From positions 1 to 39,881 of the forward strand of contig JAKPUX010000073.1 in the NCBI GenBank assembly GCA_029554865.1: DNA of 39,881 nt, read 5' to 3'. Shown piece after piece: positions 1 through 7,209 of the stretch (the stretch's first letter is position 1; each line of letters starts with the position of its first letter). This DNA comes from a bacterium. GTDB taxonomy: Bacteria > Zhuqueibacterota > Zhuqueibacteria > Residuimicrobiales > Residuimicrobiaceae. The notes beneath the pieces were generated by a model. That model saw only the letters and a program-made list of their open reading frames with translations. It did no database searches and was not told where the DNA came from. The translations under genes were made by a program, and so were the position numbers.

Positions 1-2
1 AT

Positions 3-30
3 AAAAAAAAGGCGGCAAAAATTTGCCGCC
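3..30 (-). terminator. Rho-independent terminator of the tRNA unit
   Basis: On the minus strand a 9-bp stem (GGCGGCAAA with TTTGCCGCC, 2-nt loop as drawn) runs straight into a tract of eight T. It lies just downstream of tRNA-Glu and is the only terminator seen for the tRNA pair. No terminator lies between the upstream phosphodiesterase gene and the tRNAs, so it may end that transcript too. Confidence 0.85.
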
Positions 31-38
31 CGGATCAG

Positions 39-110
39 TGTCCCCAAGGGGATTCGAACCCCTGTTACGGGATCGAAAATCCCGAGTCCTGACCCCTAGA
101 CGATGGGGAC
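39..110 (-). tRNA. tRNA-Glu (anticodon TTC)
   Basis: The minus strand folds into a full cloverleaf. The acceptor stem is GTCCCCA with TGGGGAC, the T-loop is GTTCGAATC, and the anticodon stem CGGGA/TCCCG encloses a 7-base loop TTTTCGA, so the anticodon is TTC (Glu). The discriminator base is A. The genome does not encode the CCA end (the next bases read CT), so CCA must be added enzymatically. It follows tRNA-His by 26 nt and probably shares its transcript. Confidence 0.96.
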
Positions 111-136
111 AATGCAACAGGTCAAATGTATGGGAG

Positions 137-211
137 GGTGAGTGACGGGACTTGAACCCGCGGCCACCAGGGCCACAACCTGGTGCTCTATCCAACTGAG
201 CTACACCCACC
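137..211 (-). tRNA. tRNA-His (anticodon GTG)
   Basis: A complete cloverleaf on the minus strand. The anticodon stem CCAGG/CCTGG encloses TTGTGGC, giving anticodon GTG (His). The coordinates include the extra 5' G(-1) and the C at position 73, the pair that histidyl-tRNA synthetase recognises. The acceptor stem is GTGGGTG with CACTCAC (one G-T wobble). CCA is not encoded. It is the first gene of the His-Glu tRNA pair, about 20 nt downstream of the predicted start site. Confidence 0.96.
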
Positions 212-236
212 ACGACGCTTTTTACTCAAGAGCATT

Positions 237-265
237 AATTTAACATGTTTTTAGATTTTAATCAA
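237..265 (-). promoter_or_regulatory. Sigma-70-type promoter for the tRNA-His/tRNA-Glu unit
   Basis: Minus strand: -35 TTGATT (260-265), a 17-bp spacer, -10 TAAATT (237-242). The predicted start, near 230, is about 20 nt before tRNA-His. The -35 box sits 8 bp from the stop codon of the phosphodiesterase gene, so the promoter is wedged directly behind that ORF. This is a motif match only. Confidence 0.7.
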
Positions 266-272
266 GTAAATT

Positions 273-1022
273 TTACTCTTTCCTGGACAAATTCGCCATG
301 GCGAGAGTGAAACGCTCCGGGTAGTTGGTGATGATGGCATCAACGCCGAGCGTGATCATCCTTTCGATCTCCTCCACCCTGTTGACCGTCCAGGCGCAGA
401 CCCGGATCCCCCGTGCGCGGGCGCTCTCGATCCGCTCGCTGGAGAGCAGGCTCTGTTCGGCGCTCCAGACCGGCCAGCGGAAGAGCAGTTCATCTGGAGG
501 CCAGACACCGGCGAATATCAATCCGAGCCCGATCCCGGGTAAGATCGGGTCAAGGCTCATCAGGATACGGGGATCAAAGGAGGTGCAGATGAGTCGACTC
601 TTGTCCTCCACGCCCTCGAGGAGGCCGGCCGTCTTTTCGGCCAGCCTCACCGGTTCGGGAACGCTCTTCAGCTCGATATTCAGGCGCCAGCCCGGGGGGC
701 CAAAGTGAAGAATCTCCGACAGATCGGGAATGCGTTCCTGTGAAAATCCGGGTCCGAACCAGCTGCCGGCGTCAAGCTTTTCCAGTTCACGGCGCAGGTG
801 CTGGTCGACGCGGCCGCTGCCGTTGGTGGTGCGCTGCAGGGTGTCGTCATGGATGACGACGAGATGGTCATCCCGGGAGAGCTGTACATCGAGCTCAATG
901 CCGTCCGCACCTAGCTCGATCGCCCGTTTGAAAGCCGCGCGGGTAAGTTCGGGGGCGTGTCCCGATGCCCCGCGGTGAGCGAGAAGGAGCGGGCGCTCTG
1001 CGAGAAAGAATTGTTCCAGCAT
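273..1022 (-). CDS. Glycerophosphodiester phosphodiesterase family protein
   Basis: A 249-aa protein of the GDPD (GlpQ/UgpQ) TIM-barrel family, which hydrolyses glycerophosphodiesters to glycerol-3-phosphate and an alcohol using a divalent metal. Visible motifs: HRGASGHAP near residue 17, the metal-binding ELDVQ near 44, VIHDDTLQRTTNGSGRV near 57, and a C-terminal VCAWTVN...GVDAIITNYPE typical of the family. The usual APENT is APELT here, losing a normally conserved Asn. There is no signal peptide, so it is probably cytoplasmic, UgpQ-like. Start: AAGGTG five bases before ATG. It is the last gene of a likely peptidase-TlpA-GDPD unit, 24 nt after the TlpA-like gene. Family assignment is firm; the substrate is not known. 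Confidence 0.9.
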   Translation of the reverse strand: MLEQFFLAERPLLLAHRGASGHAPELTRAAFKRAIELGADGIELDVQLSRDDHLVVIHDDTLQRTTNGSGRVDQHLRRELEKLDAGSWFGPGFSQERIPDLSEILHFGPPGWRLNIELKSVPEPVRLAEKTAGLLEGVEDKSRLICTSFDPRILMSLDPILPGIGLGLIFAGVWPPDELLFRWPVWSAEQSLLSSERIESARARGIRVCAWTVNRVEEIERMITLGVDAIITNYPERFTLAMANLSRKE

Positions 1023-1046
1023 TGGGTCACCTTGCCGGGCGGCGTT

Positions 1047-2216
1047 TTATTCAGCGATCAGCCGGGCGATGGCGTCGTCCAGTTTTTTCTCCGAGGATGG
1101 ACCGGAGCCGATGGCATATTCCTGCACTACACCCTTCTTATCAATCACCACCATATGGGGTATACCGTAGACCCCGTAGGCGGCTTCATTGGCAGCGGCC
1201 TCCTCCGCGTCTGCGACCGCATAGGGGAAGGGGATCTGGTGGTGCTCCTTGAATTTGGTGATCCACTCCAGTTCAGTAGCGGGTGCAAGGTCGCGCAGAT
1301 TTTGCCCGAGTTGATTGAAGCGCCCGTAACAACGGGTCAGTCCGATGATGACCAGTCCCTGATCATGGTACTCCCCGTAGAGCTTTTTAAGGTGGGGGAA
1401 CATCGCCCGGCAGGGGCCGCACCAGGGGGCCCAAAAGTCGAGCAGGATCACCTTGCCGCGTAAATTTTTAAGCAGCATGGGTCCGGAATCGATCCAGCCG
1501 GCCGCCCGCCACTCTTTGGCAGGAGCTCCGATGAGATTGAAGAGAGTGGTTTTGGCCGCGATGGCGCGCTGGAGCCGATCCTCAGCGCCAATCGACTTTT
1601 TCAGATCATCGAGAAGAGCGAGAGCGGCCGTCCGGTCTCCCTTTTGGTGGAGCATATCGGCTTTTTCGACAACCAGACTGCCCTTCGTCTCCGGGGGCAG
1701 GGCTGCAATTCCGGCATCGGCGACAGCAATAGCCTTGTCGAGTTGATCCTGCTCCTGATAGCCATAAAGAAGATTGAGATAGTACTCGCCGGCCTCTTCT
1801 CCCGCCAGGTTTGCCAGTTTGTCTCTGAAGAGCTGTTCAGCCTTGACGGGATCGCCCTTTTGCAGATAGAGGCTGAAGAGCAGATCCAGGGCTTCACGGT
1901 CGCTGCCGGCCGGGGCGTACTTTTCAAGCAGAAGGCGGGCGGAATCGGCTTTGCCGGCCGCGAAGAAGAGGCGGGCAGCGGCATGATAATTTTCAGCGCG
2001 GACCCTTTCCGGATTCACACCGGCGATATAGGAGAGAGCCTTGTCCCTGCGTGCGGCGCGCAGGCTGTCCATATTGCTCAGACCGGCGGCGCGCGCCTTG
2101 ATGATCAGGCTGTCCACCTCCACCGCCTTTTTACCCAGATCGAGATAGGCCGCATCCTGGCAGGAGAGCAGGAAAAGGGCCATGAGGGCGAACAGTGCAG
2201 CAATTTTTTTGTACAT
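1047..2216 (-). CDS. TlpA-like thioredoxin-fold lipoprotein with helical repeat region
   Basis: 389 aa. The N-terminus is a lipoprotein signal with lipobox LLSC (Cys about 19), so it should be membrane-anchored and face the periplasm. Residues about 60-225 are helical and TPR-like (alternating Ala/Leu-rich helices). A TlpA/ResA-type thioredoxin domain follows, with the redox motif WAPWCGPC (Cys about 266 and 269) and a cis-proline segment YGIPHMVVID. The family reduces or isomerises disulfides in exported proteins. Two ATGs lie two codons apart; GGGAG abuts the first (2222) and is 7 nt before the second, so I prefer 2216. It sits between an exported S46 peptidase and a phosphodiesterase, so a role in folding exported proteins is plausible but not shown. 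Confidence 0.88.
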   Translation of the reverse strand: MYKKIAALFALMALFLLSCQDAAYLDLGKKAVEVDSLIIKARAAGLSNMDSLRAARRDKALSYIAGVNPERVRAENYHAAARLFFAAGKADSARLLLEKYAPAGSDREALDLLFSLYLQKGDPVKAEQLFRDKLANLAGEEAGEYYLNLLYGYQEQDQLDKAIAVADAGIAALPPETKGSLVVEKADMLHQKGDRTAALALLDDLKKSIGAEDRLQRAIAAKTTLFNLIGAPAKEWRAAGWIDSGPMLLKNLRGKVILLDFWAPWCGPCRAMFPHLKKLYGEYHDQGLVIIGLTRCYGRFNQLGQNLRDLAPATELEWITKFKEHHQIPFPYAVADAEEAAANEAAYGVYGIPHMVVIDKKGVVQEYAIGSGPSSEKKLDDAIARLIAE

Positions 2217-2244
2217 TTTCATCTCCCTTGGTTATGCAGGATAT

Positions 2245-4377
2245 TTATTCAACACCCAGTTCATTTAACAGTCCCTTCGCCCCCGAGACCTCGGCGAGGA
2301 TCCAGAGAATGTAGCGGACATCGACGCCAATCGAACGGCTGTAGGAGCTGCTCCAGGCATAGTCATTGATCGTCGCTTCGAATGCCCGGTCAAAATTAAG
2401 GCCGATCAGTTCCCCGCGCTGATTCAGAACCGGACTTCCGGAATTGCCGCCCGTGGTATCCATGTCATAGAGCAGGTTCACCGGTACCGCCCCCAGATCC
2501 GGGTTTACATAGGGGCTGGCGCCGCTGCTGGCGCCCGCTTCGAGCAGTGCCCGGGGCGCATTATAAGGTTCCTCCCCCCTGTTCTTTTCGAGGATGCCGT
2601 TGAGGGTGGTGAAGGGAGCATACCAGACGGCATCGCGCGGGGCATAGCCGCGGATGTGCCCATAGGTCAGGCGGAGGGTGCTGTTGGCATCGGGTATGAA
2701 ATCGCGGCCGGCGGCCGCTTGTTTGATCTCGACATAGTCGGCCATCAGTTTTTCGAGCCTGGCACCGGAGGCGCGGCGGAATTCACGCTGCCGCTCAAGG
2801 TCGGGATGAAGCCCGGCTGCCAGCTTGAGGAAGGGATCCCCGGTCCCGATCAGTTCTCCGGCGGGCTTGCCGAAAAGCTGCATCGCCCAGGCGCTCTCCA
2901 TGAGTTTGCTGCCGGCAAAGGCTTCATCGAGGAATTTGCCCAGTTTCTTGCCTTTGGGAAGACGCGCGATCGCTGCCGGCTGCTCCCTGGCGGGCAGGGC
3001 CTGTATTTTTTCGATAATTTCCTCGAGGAAGAGGCGTTCCCGGGGAAGATAGAAATCGGCCAGAGCGAGCGGCAGCCGTTCGCGGGTGCGGGTCAGGTTG
3101 CGCTCCATGTAGGGGCTGTCGCGTTCGAGATCCGGCTTGGCCATCTCTGTGGAGGATTGGTAGAGGGTGTAGGCAGTGGAGAGCAGAGATGAACTTCTGA
3201 GCAGGGCATCCATCAGCTTGTCGGACTCGAATCGGCTCGACATCTCCTTGTAGTAGGCGTCGATTTCCGGCAGTACAATGCCATAGCGGCTCTGGCGTAC
3301 CGAGTCGGCGGTGATGAATTCGGCCAGGCGGGCCTCCTCCAGCCGCTTGCGCTCGACGAGGTCAAGGCGATCAATACCGAGAAGCTTGCCCTGGTAATTT
3401 TTCCAGGTGTTGGCCAGTCCCTTGATCGGCGAGGAGAGCTTGAGGGCGACGGTGCGGTCCTTTCGGCTCATCTCCTCCATGGTTTTGATCTGGTGTCCGT
3501 ACCATTCGACAATCCAGGGCATGCGCAGCCGGCTTTCGTATTCGAGATAGTGGGAACTGGTATGGCGATAGGTGCGGCCGGGATAGCCGAGGATGAAAGC
3601 GAGGTCGCCTTCGCGGGCTCCGCGGGAGGCGATGGGCAGATAGACGCGCGGTGAGTAGGGGACATTTCCCGGGGCATACTCGGCGGGCTTGCCGTCCGGA
3701 GCGACATATGCGCGCATGAGCGCGAAATCACCGGTATGGCGCGGCCAGACCCAGTTGTCCTCCTCGCCGCCAAAGTTGCCGATGCCGAAGGGCGGGGCGT
3801 AGACGAGGCGGACATCGGTCAGATAGGTGTAGATGAAGAGCATATAGCTTTTGCCGGGGAACATCTCGGAGAGCTCGACCCGTTTGCCGGGGTTCTCCTT
3901 CTCAGCGGCGGCGATCAGTTCCTTGCCCCTCTTTTCCTTGGCCTTGGCCCTGGTGGAGAAATCGCCGGCCGCCGCTACAGCCGCGAGGATCTCCTGCGAA
4001 ACATCCACATAACTGTCGGTGATGCGTACGGTGAAGCCGCGCGCAGGAAACTCCTTTTCGTGGCTGGCTGCGTAAAAGCCTTCGCGAAGGTAATCGTGCT
4101 CAGCGCTGCTGGCGCGCTGGATGGCAGAAAAGGCGCAGTGATGATTGGTGAGGATAAGCCCCTGCGGCGAGATAAAGGAGCCGGTGCAGCCGCCGATATT
4201 GATGATGGCAGTGGTAAGGCTGACGCTGTCGGGATTGAATATGGCCTCCGCAGAGAGTTCAAAGCCGGCCTGGCGAAGATCGAGCCGCTTGAGTTCATTC
4301 ATGGGGAACATGCCCTCTTCGGCGAGGCCGAGTGAGGAGAGGAGGCAAAGCATGATGAAAACTCGGGTCAGACGCAT
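2245..4377 (-). CDS. S46 family dipeptidyl peptidase (DPP7/DPP11-like), predicted acidic P1 preference
   Basis: 710 aa, the usual S46 length, with a signal peptide ending near LGLA/EE (residues 1-19). S46 serine exopeptidases remove N-terminal dipeptides in the periplasm and feed peptide catabolism. Seen: the His segment GLILTNHHCAF (His about 80), the family block DNWVWPRHTGDF, and the nucleophile block TTGGNSGSP (Ser about 646). The residue 18 positions after the Ser is Arg664, in GLNFDR. In characterised S46 enzymes Gly here goes with hydrophobic P1 (DPP7) and Arg with Asp/Glu P1 (DPP11), so this copy is predicted DPP11-like. SD GGAG lies 6 nt before the ATG. It is the first gene of the group that continues with the TlpA-like lipoprotein 28 nt downstream. 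Confidence 0.93.
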   Translation of the reverse strand: MRLTRVFIMLCLLSSLGLAEEGMFPMNELKRLDLRQAGFELSAEAIFNPDSVSLTTAIINIGGCTGSFISPQGLILTNHHCAFSAIQRASSAEHDYLREGFYAASHEKEFPARGFTVRITDSYVDVSQEILAAVAAAGDFSTRAKAKEKRGKELIAAAEKENPGKRVELSEMFPGKSYMLFIYTYLTDVRLVYAPPFGIGNFGGEEDNWVWPRHTGDFALMRAYVAPDGKPAEYAPGNVPYSPRVYLPIASRGAREGDLAFILGYPGRTYRHTSSHYLEYESRLRMPWIVEWYGHQIKTMEEMSRKDRTVALKLSSPIKGLANTWKNYQGKLLGIDRLDLVERKRLEEARLAEFITADSVRQSRYGIVLPEIDAYYKEMSSRFESDKLMDALLRSSSLLSTAYTLYQSSTEMAKPDLERDSPYMERNLTRTRERLPLALADFYLPRERLFLEEIIEKIQALPAREQPAAIARLPKGKKLGKFLDEAFAGSKLMESAWAMQLFGKPAGELIGTGDPFLKLAAGLHPDLERQREFRRASGARLEKLMADYVEIKQAAAGRDFIPDANSTLRLTYGHIRGYAPRDAVWYAPFTTLNGILEKNRGEEPYNAPRALLEAGASSGASPYVNPDLGAVPVNLLYDMDTTGGNSGSPVLNQRGELIGLNFDRAFEATINDYAWSSSYSRSIGVDVRYILWILAEVSGAKGLLNELGVE

Positions 4378-4419
4378 GACGGACTCCTGCTGGATAAATG
4401 GACGGAAACTGGCAGCAAA

Positions 4420-4448
4420 AAGATAGAGAAAATTGGCAAAAGATGAAA
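4420..4448 (-). promoter_or_regulatory. Candidate promoter for the S46 peptidase group
   Basis: Minus strand: TTTCAT (4443-4448), 17-bp spacer, TATCTT (4420-4425), about 42 nt before the peptidase ATG. The -10 is reasonable but the -35 is weak. I keep it because the terminator of the upstream gene lies just before it, so the peptidase needs its own promoter. Confidence 0.4.
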
Positions 4449-4468
4449 GCGGAAAGTAGTGGCGGGAG

Positions 4469-4507
4469 AAAAAACGACGGCCCCCGCTGCCTTGACGGCG
4501 GGGGCCG
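4469..4507 (-). terminator. Rho-independent terminator after the AAA+/HTH gene
   Basis: A perfect 10-bp GC stem (4478-4487 with 4498-4507) is followed on the minus strand by TCG and six T. It lies about 30 nt after the stop codon of the AAA+/HTH gene and separates it from the peptidase group. Confidence 0.85.
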
Positions 4508-4535
4508 GAAACGGGTCATTGGGCAAAAGCAGCGT

Positions 4536-5495
4536 CTATTCGTTGCCCATGATGAACTCTTCCTTGCGGATCCCGAGCTTTTTCATCTTGAAACGCAGGT
4601 TGGGCTCGGAGAGATGGAGCACCTGGGCGGCGCGCGACTGGTTGCCGGCGAAGCGTCGCAGAGCGCGTTCTATCATCTCCTTTTCCAGCTGCGCGACGGC
4701 GCGATTGAGACTCTGGAGCTCGACACGCTGGAACTTTTCCGCCTCATCGACAAAGGGCAGGGCTTCCATCAGCAGCATGCCCTCGGGCGATGAGACCACG
4801 ACGCTGCGGACGGCGTTCTCCATCTCCTTGACATTCCCCGGCCAGGAGTATTTGAGGATCTGGTGAAAGATTTCGAAGGGCATGGGGGGAACCGGGCGGC
4901 CAATCTTGCGGCAGAAATAGTCGAGATAAAACTCGAAAAAGGCGACGATATCCTGCTTGCGTTCGCGCAGGGCGGGAAGTTTAACGGTCATGGCGCTGAG
5001 GGTGAGGTAGAGCTCAGAGCTGAAAATCCCATCCTTGGCATATTCCTGCAGCTTGGAGGTGGCGGTGGAAATGATGCGGAATTCGGCGGCCATGGGTTCG
5101 GCGTGCGGCTGGAGCTGAAGGTATCCCCCCTGGGCGAAGCTCATCAGCCGCGCCTGGGATTCACGGTCGAGATACTCCAGGTTCTGGACGATGAGCGTGC
5201 CGCGCAGACCATCGTCGGAGGAATGCTCCTGCTGCTGCAGGAGGGACTGGATTTCCTGGTCGAAAGTCTTGTTGAGTTTGGCGGCGTCAGTGATGAATAC
5301 CGGCGCTTTTTTGCGGGCGCTGTTGTCGATGACGAGTTTGGCGATCAGCAGTTTTTCGGTGCCGGGTTCGCCGGTGATCAGAACGGGCTGATCTCCCTTG
5401 GCGAGAATCGGTATTGAGCGGCGGATCTGATAGATGGCCGGAGAATGTCCAATCAAATCCTCCTGGATGAGGTACTCCTCCCAGAGTTTGCTCAT
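4536..5495 (-). CDS. Degenerate NtrC-type AAA+ protein with Fis-type HTH, predicted ATPase-dead
   Basis: 319 aa. The layout follows sigma-54 activators: AAA+ domain (about 10-235, with the family hallmarks LPALRERKQDI at 173-183 and WPGNV at 218-222) and a C-terminal Fis-type helix-turn-helix (about 275-307). The catalytic parts are gone. Walker A reads GEPGTEKL (42-49) instead of GExGTGKE. Walker B reads LIVQNLEYLD (101-110) instead of LFLDEIGEL. The GAFTGA loop that touches sigma-54 is absent. The FREDLYYRL arginine-finger region is FSSELYLTL, with both Arg lost. There is no receiver or GAF domain. So it probably binds DNA but cannot remodel sigma-54 holoenzyme; a repressor, co-regulator or decoy role is inference. 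Flanked by its own promoter and terminator. Confidence 0.85.
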   Translation of the reverse strand: MSKLWEEYLIQEDLIGHSPAIYQIRRSIPILAKGDQPVLITGEPGTEKLLIAKLVIDNSARKKAPVFITDAAKLNKTFDQEIQSLLQQQEHSSDDGLRGTLIVQNLEYLDRESQARLMSFAQGGYLQLQPHAEPMAAEFRIISTATSKLQEYAKDGIFSSELYLTLSAMTVKLPALRERKQDIVAFFEFYLDYFCRKIGRPVPPMPFEIFHQILKYSWPGNVKEMENAVRSVVVSSPEGMLLMEALPFVDEAEKFQRVELQSLNRAVAQLEKEMIERALRRFAGNQSRAAQVLHLSEPNLRFKMKKLGIRKEEFIMGNE

Positions 5496-5634
5496 AGGGT
5501 GCTTCCCTTAAATATGCCGACGCATAAGATGCCAATATCTATTCAGAACAGTGTGTTAGCCGCTCAGATGTTGTCGTAGGAAAGGTTGGGTGGAGAGTGA
5601 GTGTCACAAGAGTATTACACTTCTATCCCTATTA

Positions 5635-5663
5635 ATATTATCTCTTTTACGGCCAAAAAGCAA
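5635..5663 (-). promoter_or_regulatory. Sigma-70-type promoter for the AAA+/HTH gene
   Basis: Minus strand: -35 TTGCTT (5658-5663), exact 17-bp spacer, -10 TAATAT (5635-5640), in an AT-rich stretch just after the terminator of the upstream small exported-protein gene. The predicted start near 5628 leaves a leader of about 130 nt before the ATG at 5495. I see no clear riboswitch fold in that leader. Confidence 0.55.
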
Positions 5664-5697
5664 GGAAAAAATAACAAAATAAAATAATTTTCGAGAT

Positions 5698-5739
5698 AAA
5701 AAAAACCGGCCTGTCAGAATGGAGATGTGACAAGCCGGT
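5698..5739 (-). terminator. Rho-independent terminator after the small exported-protein gene
   Basis: Minus-strand stem ACCGGCTTGTCA / TGACAGGCCGGT (12 positions, one non-Watson-Crick) with an 11-nt loop and a run of eight T. It ends the small exported-protein transcript about 34 nt after its stop codon. Confidence 0.85.
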
Positions 5740-5772
5740 CCCTGTGAGGAGACACAGTTCAAACCGAATATT

Positions 5773-6144
5773 TCAGACCGACGAGGCGTAGTGGAGTAGT
5801 TTGATCCGGATGCGTTGGACCATTTCGGCGTTGCGGGCCTGGATGGTTGCATTCTCGATCATGCCCAGGCAGATTTTTGCCTCCCTGGGGGTCACCTTGA
5901 GCACTACAGTCCGAGAGGAATCCGGAAAGAGGGCTACCTGCCGGGCGCCCGCGCGCAGTTTTGCGCAGAGATCGGCCAGACCGTCGATATCGGAGCCCTT
6001 GACAGCGGAATGGTCGAGCAGATTGAGCATGCTTTCCATTTCCATCCGGTTGAGCCGCAGGGCCTCATCCTGAGCGATGTTGACGCTGAGGCTCAGGAAA
6101 AAGAGAAAGGTGATCATGGCCAGCAGGGCGATAAAGTGTTTCAT
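5773..6144 (-). CDS. Small exported protein of unknown function behind a sigma-54 promoter
   Basis: 123 aa, not recognised. Residues 1-24 form a classic signal peptide or N-terminal anchor (KH, then a hydrophobic run through FLFFLSLSV, then NIAQ). The rest is mostly helical and charged, with alternating acidic and basic residues, one pair of Cys (about 60 and 91), and a basic C-terminal helix. Strong ribosome site: AGGAGG four bases before ATG. The only promoter-like element upstream is a sigma-54 site at 6194-6209, and a strong terminator follows, so it is a single-gene unit. The next gene downstream is the degenerate sigma-54-activator relative. A secreted product under sigma-54 control suggests a conditional role; the function is unknown. 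Confidence 0.75.
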   Translation of the reverse strand: MKHFIALLAMITFLFFLSLSVNIAQDEALRLNRMEMESMLNLLDHSAVKGSDIDGLADLCAKLRAGARQVALFPDSSRTVVLKVTPREAKICLGMIENATIQARNAEMVQRIRIKLLHYASSV

Positions 6145-6193
6145 CCAGCCTCCTGTCGGAACTACAAATTTCTTGCAGCGACACTTTTCCTAT

Positions 6194-6209
6194 TGCAAGC
6201 AGCATGCCA
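6194..6209 (-). promoter_or_regulatory. Sigma-54 (RpoN) -24/-12 promoter
   Basis: The minus strand reads TGGCATGCTGCTTGCA: the GG and GC dinucleotides have the required 10-nt separation, and it matches the consensus TGGCACG-N4-TTGCW at all but one or two fixed positions. The predicted start near 6184 gives a 40-nt leader to the ATG at 6144. Activator sites should lie 80-150 bp upstream; I could not define any there, and that stretch runs into the end of the hydrolase gene. Confidence 0.65.
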
Positions 6210-6324
6210 GGAATGCGAGGCAGTTTTGTGCGGGGTTCTCCCTGACGCGGCGGCTGAGTGGGGTTTCCGCGCCACAGCTCCGGCGCCGGGTGTGGCGCAC
6301 TCTATACACTCCCCGGAGTGGTGT

Positions 6325-7125
6325 TCATCCCTCCCTGCGCTTCTTTTCATACATGATCGCGAGCTGCCTCTTGGCAAACTCCCAGGTGCCGCGTCTTTGG
6401 CCCCAGATGGTGGGTTCGATCCCCTGCTCCACCAAAAGCCGTTTCAGCGAGAGGATGGGTTCTTCGGGGTCCATCTCCCCGGTGATCATGCACCCGTAGC
6501 GTCCGAAAGAGCGTTCCTCTCCCTTGAAGGGGAGCGGGTCAGAACCCGCCAGCAGACGCCATCCCTGGCTTCGGGCCTTGCGCATCAAGTCGGGTTCGGA
6601 CCAGAAGGTGGGGCGCATGGCGCTGTCCCCGATGAAAAGGCCCCGCCGCGGCAGCTGCTCGAGAAGGGAACGCACAATCTCCTTGCGGCGTCCGGACCAT
6701 TTTCCCGGCGCCCAGTTGATCGTGACCAGGCTGCCGGCCTCGAGGGCCCTGTCGATGAGAACGGAGGTCTCCAACTCGCGGTCGGGAAGTCTGAGACTAG
6801 AGGCGAGGGTGCCGATCTCGAGCCCATCGGCGCTCACCACCTGTTGTCCGGCGATGATGAAAAGGACGATGCGTTCGCCGAGTTGGATGCGCAGGGCCTC
6901 CTGCTCCCTGGTCGGGATGATGTGATAGAGGCCGATGCGGACGCTCTCCTGCAGCTGGCTGAATGCGGAGCAGTCGGAGCGCTCGGTCAGGAGCCAGAAT
7001 TTGGCGGCCTCTTTCTCCGGCCTGGCCGCATCCATATTCATCAGGCTGAAGGCGAGTGCCTGGGCCGGATCGGCCTGGGGATAGAGGTGAATATGGGCAT
7101 CAATAATCAGGGATTTCTCAGACAT
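6325..7125 (-). CDS. Amidohydrolase-like metal-dependent hydrolase (TIM barrel), substrate unknown
   Basis: 266 aa. It starts with IIDAHIHLYP, the HxH metal motif at the first strand of amidohydrolase-type barrels, and has a late GSDPLPF segment (about residue 215) that could supply the metal-binding Asp of the last strand. Between them, GLFIGDSAMRP and INWAPGKWSGRR are not motifs I can assign. The middle His/Lys metal ligands of classical amidohydrolases are not obvious. Start: GAGGAG two bases before ATG. It is the last gene of the symporter-galK group, 84 nt after galK, so a sugar-related or housekeeping hydrolase is possible. No terminator with a T tract follows. Treat it as a conserved hydrolase of unknown role. 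Confidence 0.7.
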   Translation of the reverse strand: MSEKSLIIDAHIHLYPQADPAQALAFSLMNMDAARPEKEAAKFWLLTERSDCSAFSQLQESVRIGLYHIIPTREQEALRIQLGERIVLFIIAGQQVVSADGLEIGTLASSLRLPDRELETSVLIDRALEAGSLVTINWAPGKWSGRRKEIVRSLLEQLPRRGLFIGDSAMRPTFWSEPDLMRKARSQGWRLLAGSDPLPFKGEERSFGRYGCMITGEMDPEEPILSLKRLLVEQGIEPTIWGQRRGTWEFAKRQLAIMYEKKRREG

Positions 7126-7209
7126 GGCTCCTCACAATGGCGAGGCGGGGCCGATGGAGTCCGGGTGAAGAGTCGGGCAGGGCCGCCTTTCGCACGCTAA
7201 ACTGATGGT

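Noticed and set aside
6307-6320. Palindrome CACTCCCCGGAGTG as a terminator of the symporter-galK group
   Set aside because: The stem is only five base pairs with a usable loop and no T tract follows on the minus strand.
5815-7200. A 461-aa open reading frame on the plus strand
   Set aside because: It is antisense to the small exported gene and the hydrolase gene, crosses the sigma-54 promoter, and its translation has no recognisable domain; long antisense frames are expected in GC-rich genes.
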